A stretch of 6,905 bases of DNA from Cyanobacteriota bacterium (GTDB lineage Bacteria > Cyanobacteriota > Cyanobacteriia > Phormidesmidales > Phormidesmidaceae). The position numbers were made by a program, and so were the translations under genes. This document shows, piece by piece, positions 1 to 6,444 of this stretch. The DNA is taken from the NCBI GenBank assembly GCA_027483425.1, contig JAIXUR010000495.1, positions 1-6,905 on the forward strand, in the 5' to 3' direction. Position 1 is the stretch's first letter; every line of letters begins with the position of its first letter. The notes beneath the pieces are model-generated. The model was not told the origin of the DNA and did not search any database. It saw only the letters and a list, made by a program, of their open reading frames with translations.

Positions 1-630
1 CACAAGGCCCTCACCCTGTCCCCGGTGGATCTCTTTAAGCTGGCTGAAACCGTCGTGATGGAGCTGGCTCCCATGGCCGCTGAGAAGCAGCTGGCCTGCC
101 TGCTCCGTCGGGCTGACCGGGTCGAGGCTCCTCCAGTTCCTCTCCACGGGGGAACCGACAGCTCCGCCAGTATTGCTGCCTGGGCCGAGCCAGACAGCCA
201 CCGCCAAGCCACCGCCCAGGCTCAAGCCCAGGCCTTTATGGTAGCGGGCGACCACCTGGAACTGCGCCGGGTGGTGACTAACCTGGTAGGCAATGCGATT
301 AAATTCACCGACCGAGGAGCGGTCACCGTGACAGTGGGTACCGCTCCTGACCTACCGTTGGGGGTCGCCCTGGCGAGCGGCCCTGGGCCTGCCCCGGCTT
401 GGGTGTGGGTGGCCGTAGCCGATACCGGCATTGGCATCCCTGAGGCTGAGCAGGGGGCCGTGTTTGAGTGGTTTCGCCAAGGCAACCAGGCTCGCGCTGG
501 CCACGGCCTGGGCTTGCACCTGGCCCAGCGCATCGCCCAACTCCACGGCGGTACCCTGGCCCTGACCTCTGAACTGGGCCAAGGCAGCTGTTTTACCCTG
601 TATCTGCCCAGCCCTGGTTTAGTAGGATAG
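1..630 (+). CDS. Sensor histidine kinase, C-terminal catalytic part (5' partial)
   Basis: The reading frame is open from the first base, so the GTG at 25 is internal and the true start lies upstream. The visible part is a HATPase_c domain, which binds ATP and phosphorylates a histidine in the preceding dimerisation domain. That histidine and any sensor region are outside the window. The opening (LTLSPVDLFKLAETVV) matches the usual link from the HisKA helices. The N box, with NLVGNAIKFT, starts at 280. The G1 box DTGIGIP is at 421-441, the F-box-like FEWFRQ follows it, and the G2 box GHGLGL is at 499-516. The usual ending (LHGGTLALTSELGQGSCFTLYLP) completes the domain. Two things are odd: an Ala/Gln/Pro-rich insert of about 40 residues (115-234) before the N box, and His where G2 usually has Thr or Ser. 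No response-regulator domain follows. The partner regulator and signal cannot be told from here. The family call is firm. Confidence 0.9.
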   Translation, partial: HKALTLSPVDLFKLAETVVMELAPMAAEKQLACLLRRADRVEAPPVPLHGGTDSSASIAAWAEPDSHRQATAQAQAQAFMVAGDHLELRRVVTNLVGNAIKFTDRGAVTVTVGTAPDLPLGVALASGPGPAPAWVWVAVADTGIGIPEAEQGAVFEWFRQGNQARAGHGLGLHLAQRIAQLHGGTLALTSELGQGSCFTLYLPSPGLVG

Positions 631-665
631 GAACGACCCTACTTACCTATTCAGAGCCTCCCTCT

Positions 666-1766
666 ATGCGCATTGGGCTACCGAAGGAAATCAAAGATCA
701 GGAGTTTCGCGTTGGCCTCACCCCGGCAGCGGTGCAGAGCCTTTGCCAGCAGGGCCACCGGGTGATGGTAGAAACGGGGGCTGGCACCGGATCTGGCTTC
801 GAGAATGAGGAGTATGAACGGGCCGGGGCCACCCTGGTCGAGGATGCGGCCACCGCCTGGGCCCAGGAGATGGTCGTCAAGGTCAAAGAGCCTCAGCCCT
901 CGGAGTACGGTTTCTTTCGCCCCGATTTACTGTTGTTTACCTACCTGCACCTGGCGGCGGAGCGATCGCTGACCAAGGCCCTGCTTGAGAGCGGTATGGT
1001 GGCGATCGCCTACGAAACCGTAGCCACCCCCGACGGTAGGCTACCGCTGCTCACCCCCATGAGCATTATCGCTGGGCGGCTGTCGGTGCAGTTTGGGGCC
1101 CGCTACCTGGAGCGTCAGCAGGGCGGGCGCGGGGTACTGCTGGGGGGGATTCCGGGTGTTGCCCCCGGCACTGTGGTGATTTTAGGCGGCGGGGTGGTGG
1201 GTACTGAGGCCGCCAAAATGGCCGTGGGCCTGGGGGCCAGGGTACAGATCATCGACATCAATGTCGATCGCCTGGGCGAACTCGAGGCTTTGTTTGGCTC
1301 TCGGGTTGAGCTGCTCTACAGCAGCCCCGCCCAGATCGCTGCCTCTGTGCCCCAGGCTGATTTGTTGATTGGGGCGGTGCTGGTGCCGGGGCGTCGGGCC
1401 CCGACCCTGGTGTCGAAGGATCTGGTGGCGACCCTGCGGCCCGGATCGGTGATTATTGATGTCGCCGTAGATCAGGGGGGCTGCATTGAAACCCTGCGGC
1501 CCACCTCCCACAGCCAACCTACCTACCTGGAGCACGGCGTGGTGCACTTTGGGGTGCCCAATATGCCCGGTGCCGTTCCCTGGACCGCCACCCAGGCACT
1601 CAATAATGCCACCCTACCCTACGTGCTCAAACTCGCGGGTAAGGGCATGGCTGCCTTAGACGCGGACAAAGACCTGAGGGGCGGGCTCAATGTGTCTGGC
1701 GGCAAACTGGTGCACCCGGCTGTCCGAGATGCGTTCCCCGATTTGGCCAATCTCTCGTTAGCGTAG
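666..1766 (+). CDS. ald: Alanine dehydrogenase
   Basis: This NAD-dependent cytosolic enzyme reversibly deaminates L-alanine to pyruvate and ammonium, linking nitrogen and carbon metabolism. At 366 aa it is full length; the Mycobacterium tuberculosis enzyme has 371. The N-terminal AlaDh/PNT domain opens with MRIGLPKEIKDQEFRVGLTP, including substrate-binding Arg15. Lys74 in KVKEP and His95 in FTYLHLAA match Lys75 and His96 of the mycobacterial enzyme. The Rossmann part has the dinucleotide loop GGGVVG at 174-179, with Asp197 at the end of the next strand, as expected for NAD. Asp269 in DVAVDQGG matches catalytic Asp270. The ending NMPGAVPWTATQALNNATLPYV is family-typical. ATG 666 is chosen because the family begins exactly there; no clear Shine-Dalgarno is seen. 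The gene lies 35 bp after the kinase on the same strand, so co-transcription is possible but unproven. Two HIP1 sites (962, 1002) lie inside it. A pyridine nucleotide transhydrogenase alpha subunit is the only relative to exclude, and length and motifs favour Ald. Confidence 0.97.
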   Translation: MRIGLPKEIKDQEFRVGLTPAAVQSLCQQGHRVMVETGAGTGSGFENEEYERAGATLVEDAATAWAQEMVVKVKEPQPSEYGFFRPDLLLFTYLHLAAERSLTKALLESGMVAIAYETVATPDGRLPLLTPMSIIAGRLSVQFGARYLERQQGGRGVLLGGIPGVAPGTVVILGGGVVGTEAAKMAVGLGARVQIIDINVDRLGELEALFGSRVELLYSSPAQIAASVPQADLLIGAVLVPGRRAPTLVSKDLVATLRPGSVIIDVAVDQGGCIETLRPTSHSQPTYLEHGVVHFGVPNMPGAVPWTATQALNNATLPYVLKLAGKGMAALDADKDLRGGLNVSGGKLVHPAVRDAFPDLANLSLA

Positions 1767-1840
1767 AAAAACTGCGGCATCGTCTGAGTCAAGCTTCTAG
1801 TGACGAAACTGAGACGGTTCTCCAGGCTCAGCATGACGCG

Positions 1841-2038
1841 GTGGTTCACGGGCAGCAATGGGTTACCGATGACCAACAGCGCTACCGCCAGACCCGGCGA
1901 ACCATCAGTCTGACGGGTCATCCCTTCTACAGGAAGCTTGGCGACGAAGTTCTATTTGTAGAGGGAGCCAACGACTACCGCCATCACCTCGCCCTACGGC
2001 AAGAAATCAAACGATATCCTGAGGATGAGTCACTGTAA
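1841..2038 (+). CDS. Unrecognised small ORF, possibly the C-terminal remnant of a lost gene
   Basis: I do not recognise this 65-residue frame. From GTG 1841 it runs to TAA 2036-2038 and includes HPFYRKLGDEVLFVEGANDY, followed by a charged end rich in Arg, Lys and Glu. It is hydrophilic, with no signal peptide, membrane segment or Cys/His metal motif. The same frame stays open upstream from 1643. Between the ald stop and 1841 it would encode a plausible helical stretch (EKLRHRLSQASSDETETVLQ), but there is no ATG, GTG or TTG before 1841. No Shine-Dalgarno precedes the GTG. Protein-like sequence on both sides of an unconvincing start suggests the 3' remnant of a gene that lost its beginning next to ald. 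Its last 32 bp overlap, tail to tail, the end of the PIN toxin gene. It could also be a real small gene or a chance frame. Confidence 0.35.
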   Translation: MVHGQQWVTDDQQRYRQTRRTISLTGHPFYRKLGDEVLFVEGANDYRHHLALRQEIKRYPEDESL

Positions 2039-2450
2039 CGCTAGGAATCCCTGAAAAATCATCTGGGTTCAGGGTTAAAACATGTCTGATACCAGACGCA
2101 AGCATAACAGCAACAATACGTGCATCGTGGGTTCGCTTGCCTTTAATTTGATTGTCAGTCACCAAGTCTAGCCAAATCGGCAATGTCTGTACGGTTTCAT
2201 CTGCAACCGGAAACCGCTCCAGCAGTTGATCAATGACATATCGCGTTTGTTCGGTTGACCAGCCCAGGCCGTTAACATCGACAGGGCGCGTGGCGACAAC
2301 CCAAAACTCAATCAACACTTGCGCTGTTAGGTAGCATTCGTCTGATTGGACGAGTAACGCAGTAATGGCCCTTGTCACCAATGAGTGCTGGTCATCAGAG
2401 GGGTTGCTCAGGCGTAACACAATGTTGGTATCTAGCAAATACTGGGTCAT
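2007..2450 (-). CDS. vapC: VapC-like PIN-domain toxin (ribonuclease)
   Basis: At 147 aa this is a complete single-domain PIN protein, the toxin type of type II toxin-antitoxin pairs. These are Mg-dependent ribonucleases, often cutting tRNA or rRNA, held inactive by a partner antitoxin. The acidic metal-binding set is present: Asp7 in the opening LLDTNIVLRL, Glu48 in LTAQVLIEFW, Asp109 in THDARIVAVM, and Asp130/Asp131 in the closing TLNPDDF. All four expected positions are filled, so the enzyme looks active. The ATG at 2448-2450 shares one base with the TGA of the upstream antitoxin (TGATG), which implies translational coupling and explains the lack of its own ribosome site. The 3' end overlaps an unrelated plus-strand ORF by 32 bp. 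The target RNA cannot be predicted. The family call is secure; its activity as a toxin is inferred from the pairing. Confidence 0.92.
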   Translation of the reverse strand: MTQYLLDTNIVLRLSNPSDDQHSLVTRAITALLVQSDECYLTAQVLIEFWVVATRPVDVNGLGWSTEQTRYVIDQLLERFPVADETVQTLPIWLDLVTDNQIKGKRTHDARIVAVMLASGIRHVLTLNPDDFSGIPSVTVTHPQDIV

Positions 2451-2692
2451 CAGTCATAAATACTGCCGCGATCGCAGGCTTCATCCCCAAGACTTAGTCC
2501 AGTCTTGGGCAACCGTTCGACCCATGCCCGAAAATCGTCGGATCGCTCTACGGGAGTTGCTCGCTGCCAAAACGGTGTGCTTGTAGCTGCGAATTGAGTC
2601 TGAAGCTTAACCAGAGCAATAAATTCGGCAATTCTTCTGAGCTGGCTTTCGCTGAGCCTATCAATTTCTTGCTTTAGAGCATCTCGTAGCAT
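2450..2692 (-). CDS. Antitoxin partner of the PIN toxin
   Basis: This 80-residue protein lies directly upstream of the toxin and its stop codon overlaps the toxin start. Residues 1-30 (LKQEIDRLSESQLRRIAEFI) form an amphipathic helical segment resembling the start of DUF2281-like cyanobacterial antitoxins. The second half, with TPFWQRATPVERSDDFRAWV followed by LPKTGLSLGDEACDRGSIYD, has the pattern of antitoxin tails that thread into the PIN active site; the acidic last residues fit that role. No AbrB, ribbon-helix-helix or Phd domain is evident, so I leave the symbol empty. ATG 2690-2692 is the natural start; a weak AGG lies a few bases upstream. The gap of 51 bp from the mfd stop contains an imperfect palindrome centred near 2716 (AATCATGAAT) that could be an operator, but this is speculative. 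The pair may have its own promoter or be read through from mfd. Confidence 0.85.
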   Translation of the reverse strand: MLRDALKQEIDRLSESQLRRIAEFIALVKLQTQFAATSTPFWQRATPVERSDDFRAWVERLPKTGLSLGDEACDRGSIYD

Positions 2693-2743
2693 AGCCTATA
2701 CCCGTTCTAGCAATCATGAATCCCATAGGTCTGAATCTCTAGT

Positions 2744-5700
2744 TTAGCTAGCCAGCGGCTCTGCGATCGCCCCCTGCAAATACCCCAACCACTCCGTCAA
2801 ACTCTCCAACTGCTTCTCGGGCTTGAGCGTCCCCAGCCCCCGCACCACCACCTTGCCGCCGCTGTAGACAAACCGCGACTTCAGGTGGCTGGGCAGCTTC
2901 TCGCTGATCTTCTTCCAGGCCGGTTCTTCCATGGGGGTTTCCATCACCACGTGCTGCTTGCCCTCGGGCTTGATCCGCGAGAAGCCCGCCTGTTTGGCCA
3001 CCAGCTTCAGCTCCAGCATGCGCACCAGTTGTTCCGTCGCGTGGGGGATGGGGCCAAAGCGATCGCTCAGATCCGCCGCGATCTGCATCAGCTCTACCTT
3101 GCTGTTGGCCGAGGCCAGGGAGCGGTAGGCGCTCATCTTCTGCTCCAGATCGGGGATGTAGTCGTTGGGCACAAAGGCGGTGACGTTGAGATCCACCTGG
3201 GTGTCTTCGACCTTGGGAATTTCCTGGCCGCGAACTTCGGCGATCTCTTCCTCGAGCATATCCATGTAGAGGTCAAAGCCGATCGCATCCATCTGGCCCG
3301 ACTGCTCGGCCCCCAGCAGGTTGCCGACGCCGCGAATTTCCATGTCGCGCATGGCCAGTTGGTAGCCAGACCCGAGCTGGGTAAATTCTTGGATGGCCCG
3401 CAGGCGCAGGCGGGCTTTGTCGGTGAGAGATTTTTTCGGATAAAACAGCCAGGCGTGGGCCTGAATACCCGCCCGCCCGACTCGACCCCGCAGCTGGTAG
3501 AGCTGCGAGAGGCCAAACCGGTGGGCATCTTCGATCAAGATGGTGTTGACCCGGGGGATATCGAGCCCCGACTCGATGATCGTGGTGCAGAGCAACACCT
3601 CAGCGTCGCCGTTGCTGAAGGTGAGCATGGTCGATTCCAGCTCGCCCTCGTCCATCTGCCCGTGGGCGATCGCGATCCGGGCGGCGGGCACCATCTCCCG
3701 AATGTTGGCCGAGACCTCCTCAATGCCCTCGACTCGGGGCACCACGTAAAACACCTGGCCACCCCGATCGAGTTCTTGACGAATGGCGGTGCGGATGGCT
3801 TCGGGGTCGTGGGGCGACAGGTGGGTTTTGATCGGGCGGCGCGACGGCGGCGGGGTGGTAATCAGGCTCATTTCCCGCACCCCCGACAGGGCCATGTAGA
3901 GGGTGCGCGGGATCGGGGTGGCGCTGAGGGTGAGCACATCCACCTGGGTTTTGAGGGATTTGATTCGCTCTTTTTGGTTGACCCCAAAGCGCTGTTCTTC
4001 GTCCACCACCAGCAGGCCCAGGCTCTTGAAGGCCACTCCTTTGCCCAGCAGTTGGTGGGTGCCCACCACCACGTCCAGTTCGCCGGTATTCAGCCGTTGC
4101 AGAATCTCTTTTTTCTCCTGCTGGCTGCGGAAGCGGTTGAGCAGCCCCACCTGAATCGGGTAGGGGGCGAAGCGTTCCTTCAGGGTGTGGTAGTGCTGCT
4201 GGGTAAGAATCGTGGTGGGAGCCAGCAGGGCCACCTGCTGGCCGGCGGTCACGGCTTTGAAGATCGCCCGCAGGGCGACTTCTGTTTTGCCAAAGCCCAC
4301 ATCACCGCAGACCAGGCGATCCATGGGGCGATCGCTCTCCATGTCGCGTTTCACATCTTGCACCGCCTTGAGCTGATCCGGGGTGGGCTGGTAGGGAAAG
4401 GAATCTTCCAACTCCTGCTGCCAGGGCATGTCGGCGGGGTAGGAAAACCCTTCCATTTTGGCCCGCTGGGCGTAGAGTCTGAGCAGATCCACCGCCACCT
4501 TTTGGATCGCCTTTTTGGCCCGGCCCTTGGTCTTTTCCCAGGCGGTGCTGGTCATTTTGTTGAGCACCGGGGCTTGACCACTGGCGGCCCGGTAGCGGGA
4601 CAGGGAGCCCACCTGGTCAGCGGCCACCCGCAGCAGCCCATCGGCGTACTGAATCACCAGGTAGTCGCGGGTTTCCTGGTTGAGCACCAGGCTCTCAAGC
4701 TTGACAAATTTGCCGATGCCGTGGTTCCGGTGGACGACAAAATCCCCCGGCTTCATTTTGTTGGGGTCGACCTGTTTGGAGGCGGCCCGCCGTCGCTTGC
4801 GCACGTAGCCGCCGGTGGCCAGGGTGTGCTGGCCAAAGAATTCGCGATCGGTCACCACCACAATGCGGAAGGTGGGCAGCACAAAGCCCTCCAGCTCCGC
4901 CAGGCCCGAGTATTTCACCGCCACGGGTACGTGCTGGGTGTGCAGCTTATCAATGGCGTTGTAGTCTTTGGGGTTGGGAATAAACTGGGCCGGGCAGTCG
5001 TGCTCTTGCAGCAGGGAGACCGAGCGCGAGGGCTGGGCGGAGGTGAGCCAGACCGAGTATTTGCGATCGCACTCTTTCCGGATGGTCTCCGCCAGCTTGC
5101 CAAACTGGTGGGGAATGGCGGGCACCGGACGGCTGGCCAGGTTTAAGCCCTGGTTAATCTCGGTAATTTCGGACAGGTGCACCTGGGGAAAGACCTCGGC
5201 GTCGCCGAGGGTGTCCAGGAAGGGACGGTGGATCTTGGGAAGAGCTTGAATTTTGAATTTTGAATTTTGAATGTGAGCTTGCTCCCCTCCCCCATCCTCC
5301 CCGACTTCTGACTCCTGGCTCCTGACTTCCTGCCAATGGTCTTCGACATGCTCTAGCCAGCGATCGCTATGGGCCTGGCACTGGTCAACCTCATCTATGG
5401 CCATCAAGCTGTTGTCGGGCAGGTAGTCTAGCAACGAGGCGGGTTGGGGGAAGGCTAGCCCCAGCCAGCGGCGGGTGCCCTCCGGCAAAATACCGCTTTC
5501 GAGCCCTTCCTGGGCCGCTGCCGAGAGCAGGGCATCGAGCTTGCCCTGGTGGCGCAGGTGCTCGATGATCACGGGGCCGTACTGGGTGGGGGTGAGCACC
5601 AGGTGATCGATGGCATCGAGCGATCGCTGGGTGGCCGGGTCAAACTCCCGCAGCCGCTCCAGCTCATCCCCAAACAGTTCCAACCGCACGGGCAGCTCCG

Positions 5701-6289
5701 ACGCCACCGGATACACATCAATAATGTCGCCCCGCTGGGCCCACTGGCCCTCGGTTTCGACGGTGTTCACTCGCTCGTAGCCGAGCTGGGCCAACTGCTG
5801 GCCCAGGGCCTTGAAGTTGACCTCCTGCTTGAGCTGTAGCCGGAGGCAGTAGGGCTCTAGGGCAGATACCGGCGGCAGGTGCGGTTGCAGGGCGCGCTCC
5901 GTGGCCACGATCGCCAGCTTTCGAGCCACCGCCGCTTCCCCGGCCGCCCGCAACGCCAGCAGGTCGGCCAGCACCTGGAGCTGGCCCCAGGTCATTTCCG
6001 ATTCTTGGTCAAAGGGGTCGTAGGGGGAGGCCTCGGAGGTGGGGTAGAAGTGCACCGTGTCCCAGCCCATGGCTTCGAGCTGGGTGGCCCACCGCCCGGC
6101 TTCTTCCAGGGTAGCGGTGATCACGAGTAGAGGACGATTTTGCGCTTGGGCCAGGGCCGAGGCGACCAACCCCTTGGGCAATCGAGCTACACCGTTGAGC
6201 ACCAGTAGGCCCTGCTGGTCGAGTTTGGTCAGCAGCTCGCCGGTCAGAGGAGAGCGTTGCAGGGCGCGGGTAATGGAGGAAAAGGCCAT
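2744..6289 (-). CDS. mfd: Transcription-repair coupling factor Mfd
   Basis: Mfd is a DNA translocase that pushes off RNA polymerase stalled at template-strand damage and recruits UvrA for nucleotide excision repair. At 1181 aa it is full length; the E. coli protein has 1148. Residues 1 to about 320 are the UvrB-like module that contacts UvrA. The CarD-like RNA-polymerase-interaction domain starts near 512 (KMKPGDFVVHRNHGIGKF). The motor follows, with Walker A GDVGFGKT at 662-669, DEEQ at 763-766, motif III LSATPIPRT, and the closing motifs IIESGLDIPR and QLYQLRGRVGRAG. The C-terminal autoinhibitory TRCF domain (VDLNVTAFVPNDYIPDLEQK) is intact. ATG 6287-6289 is chosen because MAFSSITRALQRSPL fits family starts; no good Shine-Dalgarno is visible. 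The oddity is residues 323-348, a low-complexity insert translated from short tandem repeats. The gene is probably monocistronic, with the toxin-antitoxin pair downstream on the same strand. Confidence 0.98.
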   Translation of the reverse strand: MAFSSITRALQRSPLTGELLTKLDQQGLLVLNGVARLPKGLVASALAQAQNRPLLVITATLEEAGRWATQLEAMGWDTVHFYPTSEASPYDPFDQESEMTWGQLQVLADLLALRAAGEAAVARKLAIVATERALQPHLPPVSALEPYCLRLQLKQEVNFKALGQQLAQLGYERVNTVETEGQWAQRGDIIDVYPVASELPVRLELFGDELERLREFDPATQRSLDAIDHLVLTPTQYGPVIIEHLRHQGKLDALLSAAAQEGLESGILPEGTRRWLGLAFPQPASLLDYLPDNSLMAIDEVDQCQAHSDRWLEHVEDHWQEVRSQESEVGEDGGGEQAHIQNSKFKIQALPKIHRPFLDTLGDAEVFPQVHLSEITEINQGLNLASRPVPAIPHQFGKLAETIRKECDRKYSVWLTSAQPSRSVSLLQEHDCPAQFIPNPKDYNAIDKLHTQHVPVAVKYSGLAELEGFVLPTFRIVVVTDREFFGQHTLATGGYVRKRRRAASKQVDPNKMKPGDFVVHRNHGIGKFVKLESLVLNQETRDYLVIQYADGLLRVAADQVGSLSRYRAASGQAPVLNKMTSTAWEKTKGRAKKAIQKVAVDLLRLYAQRAKMEGFSYPADMPWQQELEDSFPYQPTPDQLKAVQDVKRDMESDRPMDRLVCGDVGFGKTEVALRAIFKAVTAGQQVALLAPTTILTQQHYHTLKERFAPYPIQVGLLNRFRSQQEKKEILQRLNTGELDVVVGTHQLLGKGVAFKSLGLLVVDEEQRFGVNQKERIKSLKTQVDVLTLSATPIPRTLYMALSGVREMSLITTPPPSRRPIKTHLSPHDPEAIRTAIRQELDRGGQVFYVVPRVEGIEEVSANIREMVPAARIAIAHGQMDEGELESTMLTFSNGDAEVLLCTTIIESGLDIPRVNTILIEDAHRFGLSQLYQLRGRVGRAGIQAHAWLFYPKKSLTDKARLRLRAIQEFTQLGSGYQLAMRDMEIRGVGNLLGAEQSGQMDAIGFDLYMDMLEEEIAEVRGQEIPKVEDTQVDLNVTAFVPNDYIPDLEQKMSAYRSLASANSKVELMQIAADLSDRFGPIPHATEQLVRMLELKLVAKQAGFSRIKPEGKQHVVMETPMEEPAWKKISEKLPSHLKSRFVYSGGKVVVRGLGTLKPEKQLESLTEWLGYLQGAIAEPLAS
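5246..5272. repeat. Heptamer tandem array (TTGAATT) inside mfd
   Basis: The plus strand shows three perfect TTGAATT units (5246, 5253, 5260) and a fourth truncated copy of six bases starting at 5267. On the mfd coding strand this reads as AATTCAA repeats encoding IQNSKFKIQ (residues 340-348). It matches the type of short tandemly repeated repetitive (STRR) heptamers known from cyanobacterial genomes, where most copies lie between genes. Three units equal 21 bp and keep frame; gain or loss of one or two would not. Confidence 0.9.
5284..5302 (-). repeat. G-rich tract between the two heptamer arrays in mfd
   Basis: On the mfd coding strand this tract has G runs of four, two, five and four, separated by one to three bases. 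It encodes the Gly/Glu/Asp-rich linker GEDGGGE (residues 330-336). It resembles the GGGGAG-type spacer repeats often seen beside the other two classes in cyanobacterial intergenic DNA. A two-tier G-quadruplex is possible on the non-template strand, but this is inference only. Confidence 0.5.
5303..5330. repeat. Imperfect heptamer array (GACTCCT type) inside mfd
   Basis: Four consecutive 7-bp units are visible on the plus strand: GACTTCT (5303), GACTCCT (5310), GGCTCCT (5317) and GACTTCC (5324). On the coding strand this is the AGGAGTC type of repeat and encodes roughly EVRSQESEV (residues 321-329). It resembles a second STRR class common between cyanobacterial genes. The divergence between units suggests it is older or under coding constraint compared with the neighbouring TTGAATT array. 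Confidence 0.8.
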
Positions 6290-6325
6290 AGGGAGCGCTA
6301 CAGGGAAAAATTAAAAGCACAAAGC

Positions 6326-6350
6326 CTCCTCAACCCTTGGGGTTGAGGGC
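6326..6350 (-). terminator. Hairpin with T-rich tail upstream of mfd (terminator or leader attenuator)
   Basis: A perfect 9-bp inverted repeat, CCTCAACCC (6328-6336) and GGGTTGAGG (6340-6348), encloses a 3-base loop. Read on the minus strand, the stem is followed by a T-rich stretch (TTTGTGCTTTTAATTTTT), as in an intrinsic terminator; on the plus strand no T run follows. It could end transcripts from the minus-strand gene at 6562-6905. It lies only about 38 bp upstream of the mfd start, so if mfd is transcribed from further upstream it would sit in the mfd leader. Confidence 0.55.
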
Positions 6351-6415
6351 AACTAGCCCAGTGATCCACCTGGGACTCGCGGCCATGAAGCACTTAGGCG
6401 GCTCCACGTTTACCT

Positions 6416-6444
6416 ATTGTAATAATCTCCGACCCATTTACCCA
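6416..6444 (-). promoter_or_regulatory. Weak candidate promoter for mfd
   Basis: On the minus strand a TACAAT -10-like hexamer (6416-6421) is preceded at 17 bp by TGGGTA (6439-6444), which matches only three of six bases of the -35 consensus. It is the most AT-rich point in the gap before mfd. If used, the leader would be about 120 nt and would contain the hairpin at 6326-6350. The evidence is weak; it is offered as the best visible candidate. Confidence 0.2.

Larger units (their letters stand above)
962..5627. repeat. Dispersed HIP1 octamers (GCGATCGC)
   Basis: Ten copies of the palindrome start at 962, 1002, 2468, 2763, 3059, 3666, 4328, 5063, 5360 and 5620. This density is a hallmark of many cyanobacterial genomes. 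Two copies are in ald, one in the antitoxin gene and seven in mfd. None were found in the kinase fragment, the PIN toxin or the 6562-6905 gene. Confidence 0.9.

Noticed and set aside
222..582. Minus-strand frames over the kinase fragment
   Set aside because: The plus frame carries the N, G1, F and G2 boxes in order; the opposite frames are Arg/Pro/Gly-rich shadows.
621..643. Inverted repeat AGTAGG/CCTACT between the kinase and ald
   Set aside because: Only 6 bp with an 11-base loop and no T run; too weak for a terminator or operator call.
1782..1815. Imperfect hairpin after ald (GTCTGAGT with ACTGAGAC)
   Set aside because: It has a central mismatch, a long loop and no following T run, so it is not supported as the ald terminator.
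3133..3762. Further frames of 75-131 codons overlapping mfd on the same strand
   Set aside because: They are out-of-frame readings of the conserved helicase part, with Ser/Arg/Pro-rich composition and no motifs.
2885..5146. A 753-codon open frame on the plus strand, antisense to mfd
   Set aside because: It mirrors mfd, which has every expected family motif; the translation is His/Gly/Gln-rich without domains, as expected from the complement of a GC-rich gene.
5246..5330. Frameshift or assembly error at the repeats in mfd
   Set aside because: The reading frame is uninterrupted and family sequence resumes in frame on both sides, so the repeats are genuinely translated as given.
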